Shown: positions 49,511-60,462 of the stretch, in pieces
Layout: the number at the start of each line of letters is the position of its first letter
How positions within the stretch are numbered: position 1 is the first letter of the stretch
NCBI GenBank assembly: GCA_013368315.1
Contig: JAACJM010000039.1
Span: forward strand, 248,001-312,000
Direction of reading: 5' to 3'
Length of the DNA stretch: 64,000 bases
Source: Tetrapyrgos nigripes
Taxonomy: Eukaryota > Basidiomycota > Agaricomycetes > Agaricales > Campanellaceae
Notes under the pieces: model-generated
What the model was told of the DNA's origin: nothing
Databases searched by the model: none
What the model saw: only the letters and a program-made list of their open reading frames with translations
Made by a program: the position numbers and the translations under genes

Positions 49511-49923
49511 TAAGAGGAGATGAGATGATCAGGAGTCGCACTGAAGAAGCGTCATTGTTGGAAGAGGTTCTTGCCGTAATATGCACGAAGTATGATGTTT
49601 GAGAGCGCCATTGTATTAGTGCCTATCGACCAGAGGGAAACCGACATGGAGATTTGATGAAAGGTTCTGAATTTGAACAGAGTTGCGAAGTCAATCGTGT
49701 TGATGATAGCTGTGGAAGAACGCGAAGGTCACATGAAGTTCGCAACTCTGTTCAAATTCAGAACCTTTCATCAAATCTCCGAGTCCATGTCGGTTTCCCT
49801 CTGGTCGATAGGCACTAATACAATGGCGCTCTCAAACATCATACTTCGTGCATATTACGGCAAGAACCTCTTCCAACAATGACGCTTCTTCTGTGCGACT
49901 CCTGATCATCTCATCTCCTCTTA
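49511..49923. repeat. Long near-perfect inverted repeat (hairpin)
   Basis: The left arm 49511-49689 (179 bases) is the reverse complement of the right arm 49739-49923 (185 bases). I see only one substitution (near 49542) and one 6-base gap (right arm has GACTCG-type extra bases near 49783). The 49-base loop runs from 49690 to 49738. The outer ends are TAAGAGGAGATGAG and CTCATCTCCTCTTA. No target-site duplication is visible at the ends, so a transposon origin is not supported. A transcript would fold into a long double-stranded RNA. Alternatively it may be a fold-back chimera from sequencing, although the loop and gap argue against a simple artefact. Confidence 0.9.
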
Positions 49924-50410
49924 ACACGATTGTCGTCCTACGTGCTTTCTTGAGCTTCTCTTGTCTTGCTGACCTCCTAGGAGAATTCCAACGTCCTAGA
50001 AATCACCGTTTCTCGAGCGTCTCAAAGCCACGATTCATGATCCACTAAAGAGTCGAGTCAGGACTATCACACAGTGACGTCTTGGATGCCTCTGGTCGCA
50101 TGCAACTCTACGGTTACTATCTCCGCCGAGTGTCAATAATGTGTCAATAATGACCGACGAAGGGGCTGGGTTGCTAGGAAGAAAAGGGGCAGTTGTGTCT
50201 ATGTCTAGGTCTCATAGGATGTATAAAAAATCAGCCAGGAAATGTCTTGCCCCAACGTCAACTTGACTTCCAACTTCCATCATCTCACCCATCCTTAGCT
50301 TGACTCAAGCTTCACATTGCTATCTTCCAGCTTTACCCAAGCTCACACTACTATCACCCACTCACAGCCCTTCACATTAGTATCATCTACTTTCACTCTT
50401 ACTCTCAATC
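49924..50410. other. Upstream region of the RING gene
   Basis: A 487-base spacer that includes the promoter and a C/T-rich leader with repeated CTTCACAYTAC-like phrases between about 50300 and 50400. No gene is seen. Confidence 0.5.
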
Positions 50411-51277
50411 ATGATCAGTACTTGTGCAACTCAAGCTTGCTCTCCTGATGCTAGCGTCATTCTCCATCACCGCCATAACCCATCCAGGGCAGCGCTTGAC
50501 AATTACTGCTCCCTCTGTGATCTCTACTTCCCAACCAATGACCTTTTGCGTCAACACGTCGACGAGACTCGAGACGTCCACCCTCGATGCGAAACCTGCA
50601 ACAAAGGTTTCCTGAACATGAACGCCCTACGCTGTGTAAGTCAATTCCGTGAACCTTTTTCATCTTCCTTTACTCACCTCCTTTTTCTTTAGCACTACGA
50701 CTTGTCTAATCGCCACCACTTCTGTGCCCACGACCATTGCTGGAAACACTTTGAAACTACTGCTGGCCTCCGTGTGCATCTTGAGCACGCACCTAAACAC
50801 AATCGCAGGCGTCTTCCACCACTACCTCACTATGTGCAGATCCATGGATACATCGATGGCTGGGAAGACGCTGTGGCCAAGGAACTTGAACGAGAATCTA
50901 TGCGTCAAGGCGAAGCGGGTTTTGTGGATGACTTGCTCGGTGGCTCGGATTCAACTGTCAAACCAAAATCCAGGGTTGAGGTGACGAAAGCTATTCTTGC
51001 GATGAAGACTCGTCGGGCCAATGGATCTCAGCCCTCAAAGAAGTTGAAGCAAAAGTGTGCTATCTGCCTATCTACGCCTAAAACGGTGAAAGCTACGCGT
51101 TGTGGTCATCTGTTCTGCGAGTCGTGAGTATACGTTTGCCTTTCCATATACATAGTACTGATGATATGCTTCTACAGATGCATCACTCATGTTTTTGAGA
51201 ATAGCGAAGGATGCCCGTCCTGTCGTACAGCTGGGACGGTTTCGCAGTTGAGAATGGTTAACTTGACAACTGCTTGA
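50411..51277 (+). CDS. C2H2 zinc finger plus C-terminal RING (E3 ubiquitin ligase candidate)
   Basis: Three exons: ATG at 50411 to the donor at 50638, 50695 to the donor at 51123, and a last exon ending with TGA at 51275-51277. The N-terminal half has C2H2-type fingers: YCSLCDLYFPTNDLLRQHVD, then HPRCETCNKGFLNMNALRC continuing into HYDLSNRHHF, and CAHDHCWKHFETTAGLRVH. A linker with GYIDGWEDAVAKELERE follows. The RING is C3HC4: CAICLSTPKTVKATRCGHLF, then CESCITHVF and CPSCR, so the zinc ligands are complete. RING proteins of this design act as E3 ligases, and the substrate is unknown. The leader lies in a C/T-rich promoter typical of small fungal genes. A decayed copy lies on the opposite strand at 17.9-18.6 kb. 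Confidence 0.82.
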
Positions 51278-51594
51278 AGTTGAAGCCTCTGACTACATTT
51301 CTCTCACTTGGACTTCTGCATAGGCAATAACCATATATCCATTAGAAAACAGCTGTATTATTAGTTTACTCATACGCAATCGTTGATTTCTACACAACAA
51401 AACAAGTCGCTGACGCGTCGGGCTTACGCGTCCAGTTTCGGGCTGAGTCATGCTACGCTCTTCTCTCCAACGTTCACGAATATTCTCCCCCTGAACGCGC
51501 GTACACTTGTAAAGTGACTCAGCCTCCTCTCATCCAGTATAAAAACTGATTGCAACAATGGAAATCTTTACCAACTTTTCGATTGTCCACCGAC
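51278..51594. promoter_or_regulatory. Spacer and promoter region of the BAG-domain gene
   Basis: A 317-base spacer on the same strand as both neighbours, with a TATAAAA element at 51538-51544, about 50 bases before the ATG at 51595. An out-of-frame ATG at 51558 lies between them. Confidence 0.5.
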
Positions 51595-54159
51595 ATGTTC
51601 AGCACTCTCCGTCAATATCCATCTCTATCAAATGACCTCTATTCTCGACCTTCATTCACTCCTCGCGACCGATATCTCAGTGCTTTAGCTGAAGCCAAGG
51701 CTGCCGAAGCCGACTATCTTGCTCCTTCATTCACTCCTCGCGACCGATATCTCAGTGCTTTAGCTGAAGCCAAGGCTGCCGAAGCCGACTATCTTGCTGC
51801 CGAAGCCATCCAACGGGAAGAAGACGGACTCCGACGTCGTTTGGAGGAGATCGAGCTGCAGAAGCGACGCAGCCAGCTCTCGAACCCTTATCACTCCTAC
51901 TCGTCCTACGAGCATCCGCATCCCTCATCCTATGACCGTCTATCCCTTCTGCGTCATGAATTTGAAGAGGAAGAGCTTAGACGAGCTGCTGCCGTCAGAG
52001 AACTGGAAATTGTCCGTCGTCGGGAGATTGAAGAGGCGAACTCTCTTGCATTGAAGAAGAAGCGGGAAGAGGAGGCACTGACGTTGCTTACTCGCCGTCG
52101 ACAGGAAGAAGAGAAACAACTTCTTGCTCTTCGGCAGGAACAACAGCTGGAGACGGCACGCCAAGTTGCTCGTGCTCGTGCAGGCCCAGGGCAGCCTCTC
52201 ATTCGTATGCTTGCAGATGCAGCCGACAGGAAGGTGTGTATGGAATGTTTTTCCTGCGTTGTTTCTTTACTCACATCTATTCGTGCTTGCCAGGTTTACA
52301 ATCATTCCAGTAATCATTGTCAGCGTCTTGCTTCCCACCGCTTCCCGGCAACCGTACCCACCACCAATATCGCAACTTCTACTGAGCGTGGCGCTGAGAT
52401 CAAGGGCTTTGAGGAAGTTTTGAATCTCTTGTTTGGCCAGCCAACGAATCACTCCGATTCTTCCAAACCGAAGGAGACCGCTAAGACGAAAGTTGGCTCT
52501 CTGAAGCCCTCGGTGCACTTTGTTTCCGATCAGCCAAAGGCATCTTTCCAGTCTCTTAATTGTAAGAAAGACAACGCACAGTGGGTAAGCCTGCACTGCT
52601 ATTTCTTCATTCAGCTGGTCCTAATAGCATGTTCTTTTCTATAGATCAATGCTCCAGTTGTAGCTATCCCTACAGCCCAGCCTGACGTTGCGGCCCTAAA
52701 GGAGAGGTTGGCTCCTCGTCTCAACGACGATGAAGCGGCCGAAGTTCAAGACACTATCCAGGCTATCCTAGCTTCGCTTGCAGACGCTACCATTTACAAT
52801 GAACCTGGTGCGAATTCCAGTGCTTCATCGGCAACTGCTATTCCTCCGGCTGCAACTGCAACTGAGCCTTCGACCAACTCCCAACAAGGACCTCGACCTC
52901 AGACGCCTACGTCTTCTTTGAAGGACCAGCTAGAGCATCGTCTTTACAGCGACGAGTCTACCGAGATCCGGGACACTATCCAGGCAATCTTCGCTTCTCT
53001 CGCCGATGCTGCTGCTCATCCTTTCTCTGGAAATGGTCATGTCAATGGCAGCACCAATGCTACTGCTTCCAGCAGCATACCATCCTCGTCCTCTTCTTCG
53101 TTTTCTAGTAAAGGCAAAGAGAAGTTTCCCGGTGCTGTTGAGCAGACTGCTACGACTACGTCCTCGCCATCAGAACACGCAGAACCCACTTCTGCCGACG
53201 TCCTCAAGTCTATGCAAACCGTACAGAGCATCGACGCCGCTTTCCACGCTCTAGAATCCGACTTTGTCTTCCCTTCCCAACTCGATTTCACACCTACACC
53301 TTCTCGTGACCCGTCGCCTTCTCCTTCGCCTGCTCCTTCTGCAGAACCCTCAAGTCCGACGTCAACAATCTTAAAGTTGGCCTACACCTCCCGCAATCAG
53401 CCAGTGAGGTATTACGAGCAGACGTTATCGGCGTTGCTGACTCAGTTGGATGGAGTTGAGAGTTATGGGAACGATGAGGTTAGAGCAAGGAGAAAAGATG
53501 TGGTTGGAAGAGTTGAGAGGGCGTTGGAGGAGTTGGAAGAGGAGATTGAGGGCAGACGGATGAGCAAGGTCAGAAAGGAGGAGAAAGAAGAACGAGGCAG
53601 GACAGAGTCACCAGTGATGGTTGAAGCTGAGGATGTTGCAAAGTCCTCGTCTCAACAAGTCTCAGAGGAACCCAAGACCGAGCTGGTCGATGTCGCTGAA
53701 CCGGATGTGTCTGATCAGAGTGAAGGCGATGACCGGACTGCCATGGTCTCTCAGGACCAGTCCAACAATCCTCCGTCATCTTTTGACGATACCGATGTCA
53801 TGTCTATCTCTTCAGAAAGCAGTATTGACCCCACTGAAGACGAAGAAACATCAGACGACCAGGTTGTAGAGCCCGCCGCAAAGGCTAACAATGACTTTAC
53901 ACCTTCGTCTTATCCGCCTCAGTCCACATCCCTATTCTATCCTCCCAGTTCAGAACCATCTTCATTATCATCGTCCACTACGTCTTCTGTCGCTACCATT
54001 CGTCCATATGATGTCGAGCCTGAAGTGACCCCATCAAACACGACTAATTCAGCAGAAACGGCATCGCTCACGCACGATTCCGCAGACGAGCAGGAGAAAA
54101 TGAAAGCCCAGAAAGCTGATTCTCATACCGACAGTGACTGGTCTGAAGTCGAAGCGTAG
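51595..54159 (+). CDS. BAG-domain protein (Hsp70 co-chaperone candidate), 814 residues
   Basis: BAG domains bind the Hsp70 ATPase domain and speed nucleotide release. Exons: 51595..52233, 52294..52584, 52645..54159. The N-terminus has a perfect tandem duplication of 25 residues (SFTPRDRYLSALAEAK and following). It is followed by a long charged coiled coil (about residues 65-210, rich in EEE/RRR). A second internal repeat pairs EVQDTIQAILASLADA with EIRDTIQAIFASLADA (about 55 residues apart from centre to centre once the linker is counted). The BAG-like three-helix part is at NQPVRYYEQTLSALLTQLDG through VERALEELEEEIEGR. The C-terminal third is acidic and Ser/Pro-rich, likely disordered, ending SDWSEVEA. 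No transmembrane segment is present. It is read whole, without breaks. Confidence 0.78.
51649..51798 (+). repeat. Perfect 75-bp tandem duplication inside the BAG gene
   Basis: Unit 1 (51649-51723) and unit 2 (51724-51798) appear identical over all 75 bases. The unit starts CCTTCATTCACTCC and ends GCCGACTATCTTGCT, and the duplication adds 25 residues in frame. The identity implies a recent event or a collapse/expansion error in assembly. Confidence 0.95.
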
Positions 54160-54795
54160 AACCCCTATTATTATTCAAATATGTACTTCTCGTTCTTTTT
54201 CACTGATTCATTTTAAGCGTACGATATTTCGTAATAATACGCTCATGCTTGGGGACGATGTTGACTGGATCTTACTATTGTCTGTACACCCGTGTAATAA
54301 TCAATAAACCTCATTTTACTCCTCATATTTAGGCATCCATTTCCGTTACGAGTTACAAAGATAAAAATTCGGCCTGAGGGGTTCCGTTATGTGCTACGGA
54401 GCTTATGGTCAAAATTCTATGGGATTACATCTAGCGAGCGCTGCGACACGGTCTAGCCTAAGGGTCTCTCCAAAATCCATCTCTTGCGAAGCTGTGATTC
54501 AAGCAACTATTTGAAACCTATCCGGTAACAAAGGAGCATCCGAATCTCGCAGGCATACAAGATGTGTAGGGGCAAAATAACTAGTCTCGTTAGTGAACGA
54601 GCCGATTATGGGGTAACAATGATATTTCAAGTAGTACGGTCTGGCAGCTCAGGATGCGAACATGGAGACAAATGGTATGCGGGGAGAAGGATACGGGGAA
54701 GAGTTACAGGTCACAGTGTGGAGTTGTACGACTGGAAATGACTACGAAAAACTGCGACGTGTCCGACATGAATGAACCACCACAGTAACACCAGG
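54160..54795. other. Intergenic region between convergent genes
   Basis: 636 bases with 3' flanks of the BAG gene (+) and the F-box/LRR gene (-). No gene or repeat was recognised. Confidence 0.5.
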
Positions 54796-56389
54796 TCAAC
54801 CGCCCTGCGAAACAGCAAGTCGTTTCTTCAACTGGTTGATCTTTAAATACAGCTCTGCAAACCGAGGAAAAAGTTTCTCAACGGCCAGCCATCTGTTAAT
54901 CTGCGCTCTATCATCCTCCAACTGATCCTCCAACCGATCCTCGTCATAATCAGAGGAGAACTCCCAAAGCAGAGAACAACGAGGTGGGAGGATCTTCCCC
55001 AACAACTCTGCCAGGACAAACTCGTCATCATACCCTAGCCTCATGGGATCGTAGCCAAAGTCCAAAGTTTCCAAGGCTGCGGCTTGCGCTATCTCGGCCT
55101 GCGTAGGTAGAGAAGAGGCGATGAAGGGAGGGGTATCAAGTGGTGCAGTGTCGATCGATAGTTTCAAGTATGCGAGGTGTGGACAAAGACGTGTGAAGGC
55201 AAAAACAGCCCAAAGGCTGGTGTGATCAGGCCCATTTTGGCCAAGACACTCCAGTTTAAGTTGCTGCAGCCAAGGCCATGCCAAAGCCATCTGTGCGAGG
55301 TCCGAATCCGACAAATTGAAACGAGAGCGAAGCGAGATTTCTGCGAGATTTCTGCAGGCAAGGATACCATGCAAATCATCAAACTCCAAACGGCGAGGTT
55401 CCCAGGTGAAGGTGAGGCTCAACTTGGTGAGGACGGGACAATGGGAGAGAGCATCGAAAAGACATTTGCGATCAGAGCTCTGGGCGACGAACAGCTCCAA
55501 GACTCGTAGGAGATGGAGACGAAGTAGCAGAGGTATAATCGTCTCACATTTCACAACCGGGACCGTCAGCTCTTCCAAAGAAGGGCCATCCTCCTCTGAC
55601 CAGGTGTCATCCACTGCAGCACGAGACACCCGCCGACCATAACGCATGTAGACACCGAGTTTCTGAACCTTCCTAGCGCGGCTCAAACTCCAAAGAATTG
55701 GTGAGATATCTTTAAATGGAGGTATTTCGGCGTGCTCGAGCGAGGTCAGATTCTCGAGAAGAGTCGCCAGCGGCCCGGCATATTCCTGATGTGGATGAAG
55801 GAATATCGACAAGGAAGTGAGGTTGGGCATTCGTGTCTGTATAGTTTGCGTCAGGTGCAGTATGTCCGAGAGACCATCGCTACACCAGACGCTGAATGAC
55901 TTTATTCCACTATGCAAGATTAATATGCTAAATTCCTCGTCGAAGATCTGGTCTTGACAGTCCAGACATTGAAGATTGGGGAAGAGGGTTGAAGTGAGGC
56001 CCGAGTTGCTCATCAGTTCTCTGAGAACCACCCAGCTACCAGAGTAGCCTAAATCCAGTGTGCGTATTCGCGCATAGTACTTCAACTTGAGTCGGTTCAA
56101 AGCTTTCACTGTGAGAGGCGAATTGGAAGTCTGGGAACACATGTGAGCAAGCAGCGACACATAGCTCTGACTGTAGACGTACATGTGATGCGGGCCTCTC
56201 GGTATTGATCTCTTTAGCGGCTGAGGAGAGTTTCTTCAAGTTGGAATAGTAGACAATCCGGCGCCAGATGTGATCAAGAGCAACTTCGGACCAAAGCTGA
56301 CAGACTGGCGTGCATCTTTTCTGGTCGTCTTTTTCAAGGTGTGAGATAATCTGATCGAGTATTTCTGGGATCTGTAATGCGGAATGCAT
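54796..56389 (-). CDS. F-box / leucine-rich-repeat-like protein, 513 residues
   Basis: SCF adaptor of the large F-box/LRR family expanded in mushrooms. Exons complement(54796..56130, 56183..56389), with a 52-base intron that keeps frame (SH joined to TSNSPLTVKALNRLK). The F-box reads ALQIPEILDQIISHLEKDDQ...VCQLWSEVALDHIWRRIV. The rest is made of loosely repeated LRR-like segments: YYARIRTLDLGYSG, FPNLQCLDCQ, MPNLTSLSIFLHPH, SLEHAEIPPF, CPVLTKLSLTF, RNLAEISLRSRFNLSDSD, MALAWPWLQQLKLECLGQ and CPHLAYLKLSIDTA. The C-terminus is a short coiled helix (KLFPRFAELYLKINQLKKRL). The substrate is unknown. Scrambled relatives lie at 57.9-58.5 kb. The gene appears intact. Confidence 0.85.
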
Positions 56390-56657
56390 GAGGGAAGGAC
56401 CAGGATGCGTCGTAGATTGGTGGAATGCACTGTTTGCTCAGCTAGCTCAGACCAAACACGGCTCTTATAAGAGAAGCCATCACCTTGGGTGGTAATGCAT
56501 ATTTGGAAAGATCTTTTGGGCAAACATAAATGACGAATTTACATATGCTCGGGGCCGGAGCTACTCCATATGGCTGTTCGGCCTCAAATCGGTCCCATAT
56601 GGAGTAGACCCGGACGAGCAAAAATGGCACTGAAAAATCCCAAATTTAAGTTTGCAC
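56390..56657. other. Promoter side of the F-box/LRR gene
   Basis: Upstream region of the minus-strand F-box/LRR gene. It holds a small inverted repeat TACTCCATATGG / CCATATGGAGTA (about 56569-56605). The MITE abuts its right end. Confidence 0.5.
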
Positions 56658-56919
56658 CAGGCTCCTACCCAGCCCACTCTATGGCGAGAGCGAATTGCTA
56701 GGGCTTGAGGGAAGAGGAGGGGACGATTGCCGGATATAGTATACCAGCAGCCAATCAGATTACGAGGAGTTGGAGCATCTCTCGCCATAGAGTGTGGAGA
56801 CCAAAAGGTTCTAGCGATATGATTGGCTACTCTATGACTATAACGGGTAACTATTCCTTCCTCCCTCTGTCTCGCCCTCGCATTCTGTCTCCCACCACCT
56901 GGGGCTGGGTAGGAGCCTG
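56658..56919. mobile_element. MITE, 262 bp, with perfect 18-bp TIRs and 9-bp target-site duplication
   Basis: The left end CAGGCTCCTACCCAGCCC (56658-56675) and the right end GGGCTGGGTAGGAGCCTG (56902-56919) are perfect reverse complements. The direct repeat AGTTTGCAC lies just outside each end (56649-56657 and 56920-56928). A non-coding body of 226 bases has internal inverted pieces (CTCTATGGCGAGAG near 56678 with CTCTCGCCATAGAG near 56780; GCCAATCA near 56751 with TGATTGGC near 56820). The small size, TIRs and 9-base TSD fit a non-autonomous DNA element; a 9-base TSD points to Mutator-like elements. No transposase is present in the window. Confidence 0.9.
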
Positions 56920-57899
56920 AGTTTGCACGGAGATCTTTGGAAATATGCAACGCCGCCCAAGGTGTATCGTTCTTCTGTGGACGTCACATGACTCGGCGTG
57001 ACAGACCCAAATTTGGTGCGTTTTCAGTAGAAAAAGGTCTCAAATATTTGCGCGTACAGGTGTAGACTAACCCTGCTATGAAGTTCTTCATTTTGACCTT
57101 AAGATTACCCTGACATAGAAAAATTTGAGAGGAAGTAAAATTTCAGAGAGTAGTAGGCAAAATACAGCGTACTCTGCCTACTCATTGCATACTTAACATA
57201 TTGCATAGTCTGACATATGCGCAGACCACTTCTACACATTCCAGCAACCACTGAGTCCAGGAACATGCATCTCCCAGTGCTTCGGATCTATTCAGCTCCC
57301 ATACATCAGTTTTTGCTCTCGAGACGCGTCCTGCTAGTCCTAAAAGCGCGCCGCACTACTTTATGGACAAGCTAAGTATCTATCACCATTCAAACCACGT
57401 CTCCCCACAATTCCCATCCAAGAAAACCGAAAAAGCTTCTCAGACGCGTCAGAGAAGGATAATGTGCAATAGAGCGATAGAGAGGCTGAAAAGTAGAGAA
57501 ATTGCTAGTATAATAGGTACTCCGTCATCAATTCTTGAGCTAATTGCACCAAACTTGGTAGAACGAAATTTATTGTATATATGGACATTTTCATGGCAGC
57601 GATAGTGTGTCGTCGACCTGGAAGACTTTTTAACGAATTTCGAAAGTATGAGCCGCCTATAATGGAAGTGTGACAGGCATGTGACAGGGGTCCACAGAAC
57701 AACAATGACACTCAAACCTGACTTGCACAATCAATCCAATAAATCACTAGTACCTGTACATCTGCTATTAAATCAGGTAGTATGTAGTATGTATGTATGT
57801 CGTGCCACAGTTACAGTGAGACCTAAGCGGAGTGAAGTTGAACAGTTCATGACACCGACTCTTCAAACGTCCAAACGTTCATGGTTCATCTAATTGAAG
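56920..57899. other. Intergenic region with no gene seen
   Basis: About 980 bases between the MITE and the F-box relics. Open stretches are short and without motifs. A tandem GTATGTATGTAT-like patch lies at about 57781-57800. Confidence 0.45.
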
Positions 57900-58520
57900 G
57901 AGAGTAAACACCGTAATCCCTTTGCAAGCCAATATGCCACGCGCAAATCCTCAAGCTCTTTACTTTGAGATTTCCCAAAGGTTACTTGTAGGTTACTCAA
58001 AACTTTGCAGTAGGAGAGAATGTCGAAAGGAGATTTGGTGTGGTGCAACAGTTGAAATACCTTCAGCTGAGGCCACACCAATGCCATTTGGGTCATGTCT
58101 GCATCCGACCTATTGACAGGATGGGGAGACCAGAACTTGAATTTTGTGATATTTTTGCAGGTGAGAAAACCATGCAGATCCTCCAGCTGCAAGATGATTA
58201 ATAGAGCAAAGGTCAAATACAGCTCGCTGAGCACAGAGCGATGGTAAAGAGCGCCAAAAAGGTATTTGTAACTGTGTCCGTCATCGCTGGTGTTGTGAAA
58301 AAGAAGTGTAAGGACCAGGTAAGGACTCGTAGGCACCGTCGAACGGGTCAGTATCTTGCGGGTGAGTGCCGATGTGAAGGTTAAGGCGTGGACAGAGACG
58401 CGTCGGGGTAAAGATAGCCCATCTAGAGTCGGGTGGGGGAAGCGCAGTTCTGTAGGTGCAAGTCCTCGGTCAACTCTGGCCGTAATAGCTGTGTGGCCGT
58501 CAATCCAGGACATTAGGGGC
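57900..58520 (-). pseudogene. Scrambled F-box/LRR relics
   Basis: The minus strand carries fragments like the F-box/LRR protein at 54.8-56.4 kb but out of order. First comes WAIFTPTRLCPRLNLHIGT in one frame (compare WAVFAFTRLCPHLAYL). Then, in another frame, YLFGALYHRSVLSELYLTF, LEDLHGFLTCKNI and DADMTQMALVWPQLKVFQ appear (compare CLFDALSHCPVLTKLSLTF, FDDLHGILACRNL, SDLAQMALAWPWLQQLKL). Finally a second, more decayed copy of the same block follows: PFDILSYCKVLSNLQVTFG and LEDLRVAYWLAKGL. There is no F-box or start, and the order implies several tandem partial copies. A functional product is unlikely. Confidence 0.65.
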
Positions 58521-58694
58521 AGTGTATCTGAGCAATTGGGAGGTGTGAATGGTACGATTAAAACTTGAAGCTTGAAGGATGTAACCCAATTACAGCTTCG
58601 TTTCCTTGAAGGAGTAGGCGGAAAGGTACCGATAAACAAGGACACACAGAGTAACTACTTACAGCGACCAATCTTGCCCTGCTCCTCCACAAGG

Positions 58695-59763
<1,069 letters not shown>

Positions 59764-60462
59764 GTGGATGACTTTCTGGGTTTGGGTTTGGATTTGTGTC
59801 TGGTTGGGAACAGGTAGAATGGAGTGGTGGGGTTGTGGAGTTTGTAGCGCTCCTAAGGTTGTGGTAGTGTGTTGTAGCGGGGTAAAGGTGTGGTAGAGGT
59901 GTGACAGAGTGTGGTTGTGGTGGTGTACTTCTCCTCATCTGCATCATCTTCGTCCTAGTGAGATGAGTTGGTTACGGTAGTTCACGAAACGAAGTATGCA
60001 GCGGGCAGCAGGTAGGCAGACATTATTGCAAACTAAACGTTTGCGGATCCATACAAATCCCATACAAATCCCCATATCCCGTATCCCCTCATCAAGTGTA
60101 CTGTGTACATAGGTAACATAACTTAAACGCACATACATATATGCTACGCTCTCGTTCTCTACTGTCACTGTATGCTGTACTCCGTACACTCTGCCCCTTC
60201 TATTCATCAAGTTATTCGGATTCTGTCTTGTTTTCTTACATTATCCCGTCTGGTCTCTGCAGGAGCCTGATAAAACGTGGACAATCCGTCGTCGTTCTGG
60301 AGTGCCAGAAAAGATCTGGTTTTGAGGGGCTCGAGCGAGTCGTCTGAAAACGTAGTTCTAGTAACGCAACCCAACGAATTTCCTTTAGAGTCTACTTGGA
60401 TTTGAACGCGATCACGCTATCTAACGTCGCTGTCACGGTCATAGAATGTCTCAGCTTCTACC
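59764..60462. other. Intergenic region
   Basis: A 3' flank of SEC4 with a GT-rich part (59770-59930), then sequence upstream of the Crinkler-like gene. No gene is seen. Confidence 0.5.

Noticed and set aside
56131..56182. Apparent frame change in the F-box/LRR gene after the F-box
   Set aside because: A 52-base GT-AG intron (GTACGT...CCCAG) restores frame cleanly.
54796..56184. Plus-strand open stretches opposite the F-box/LRR gene
   Set aside because: Antisense shadows of a real coding frame, without motifs.
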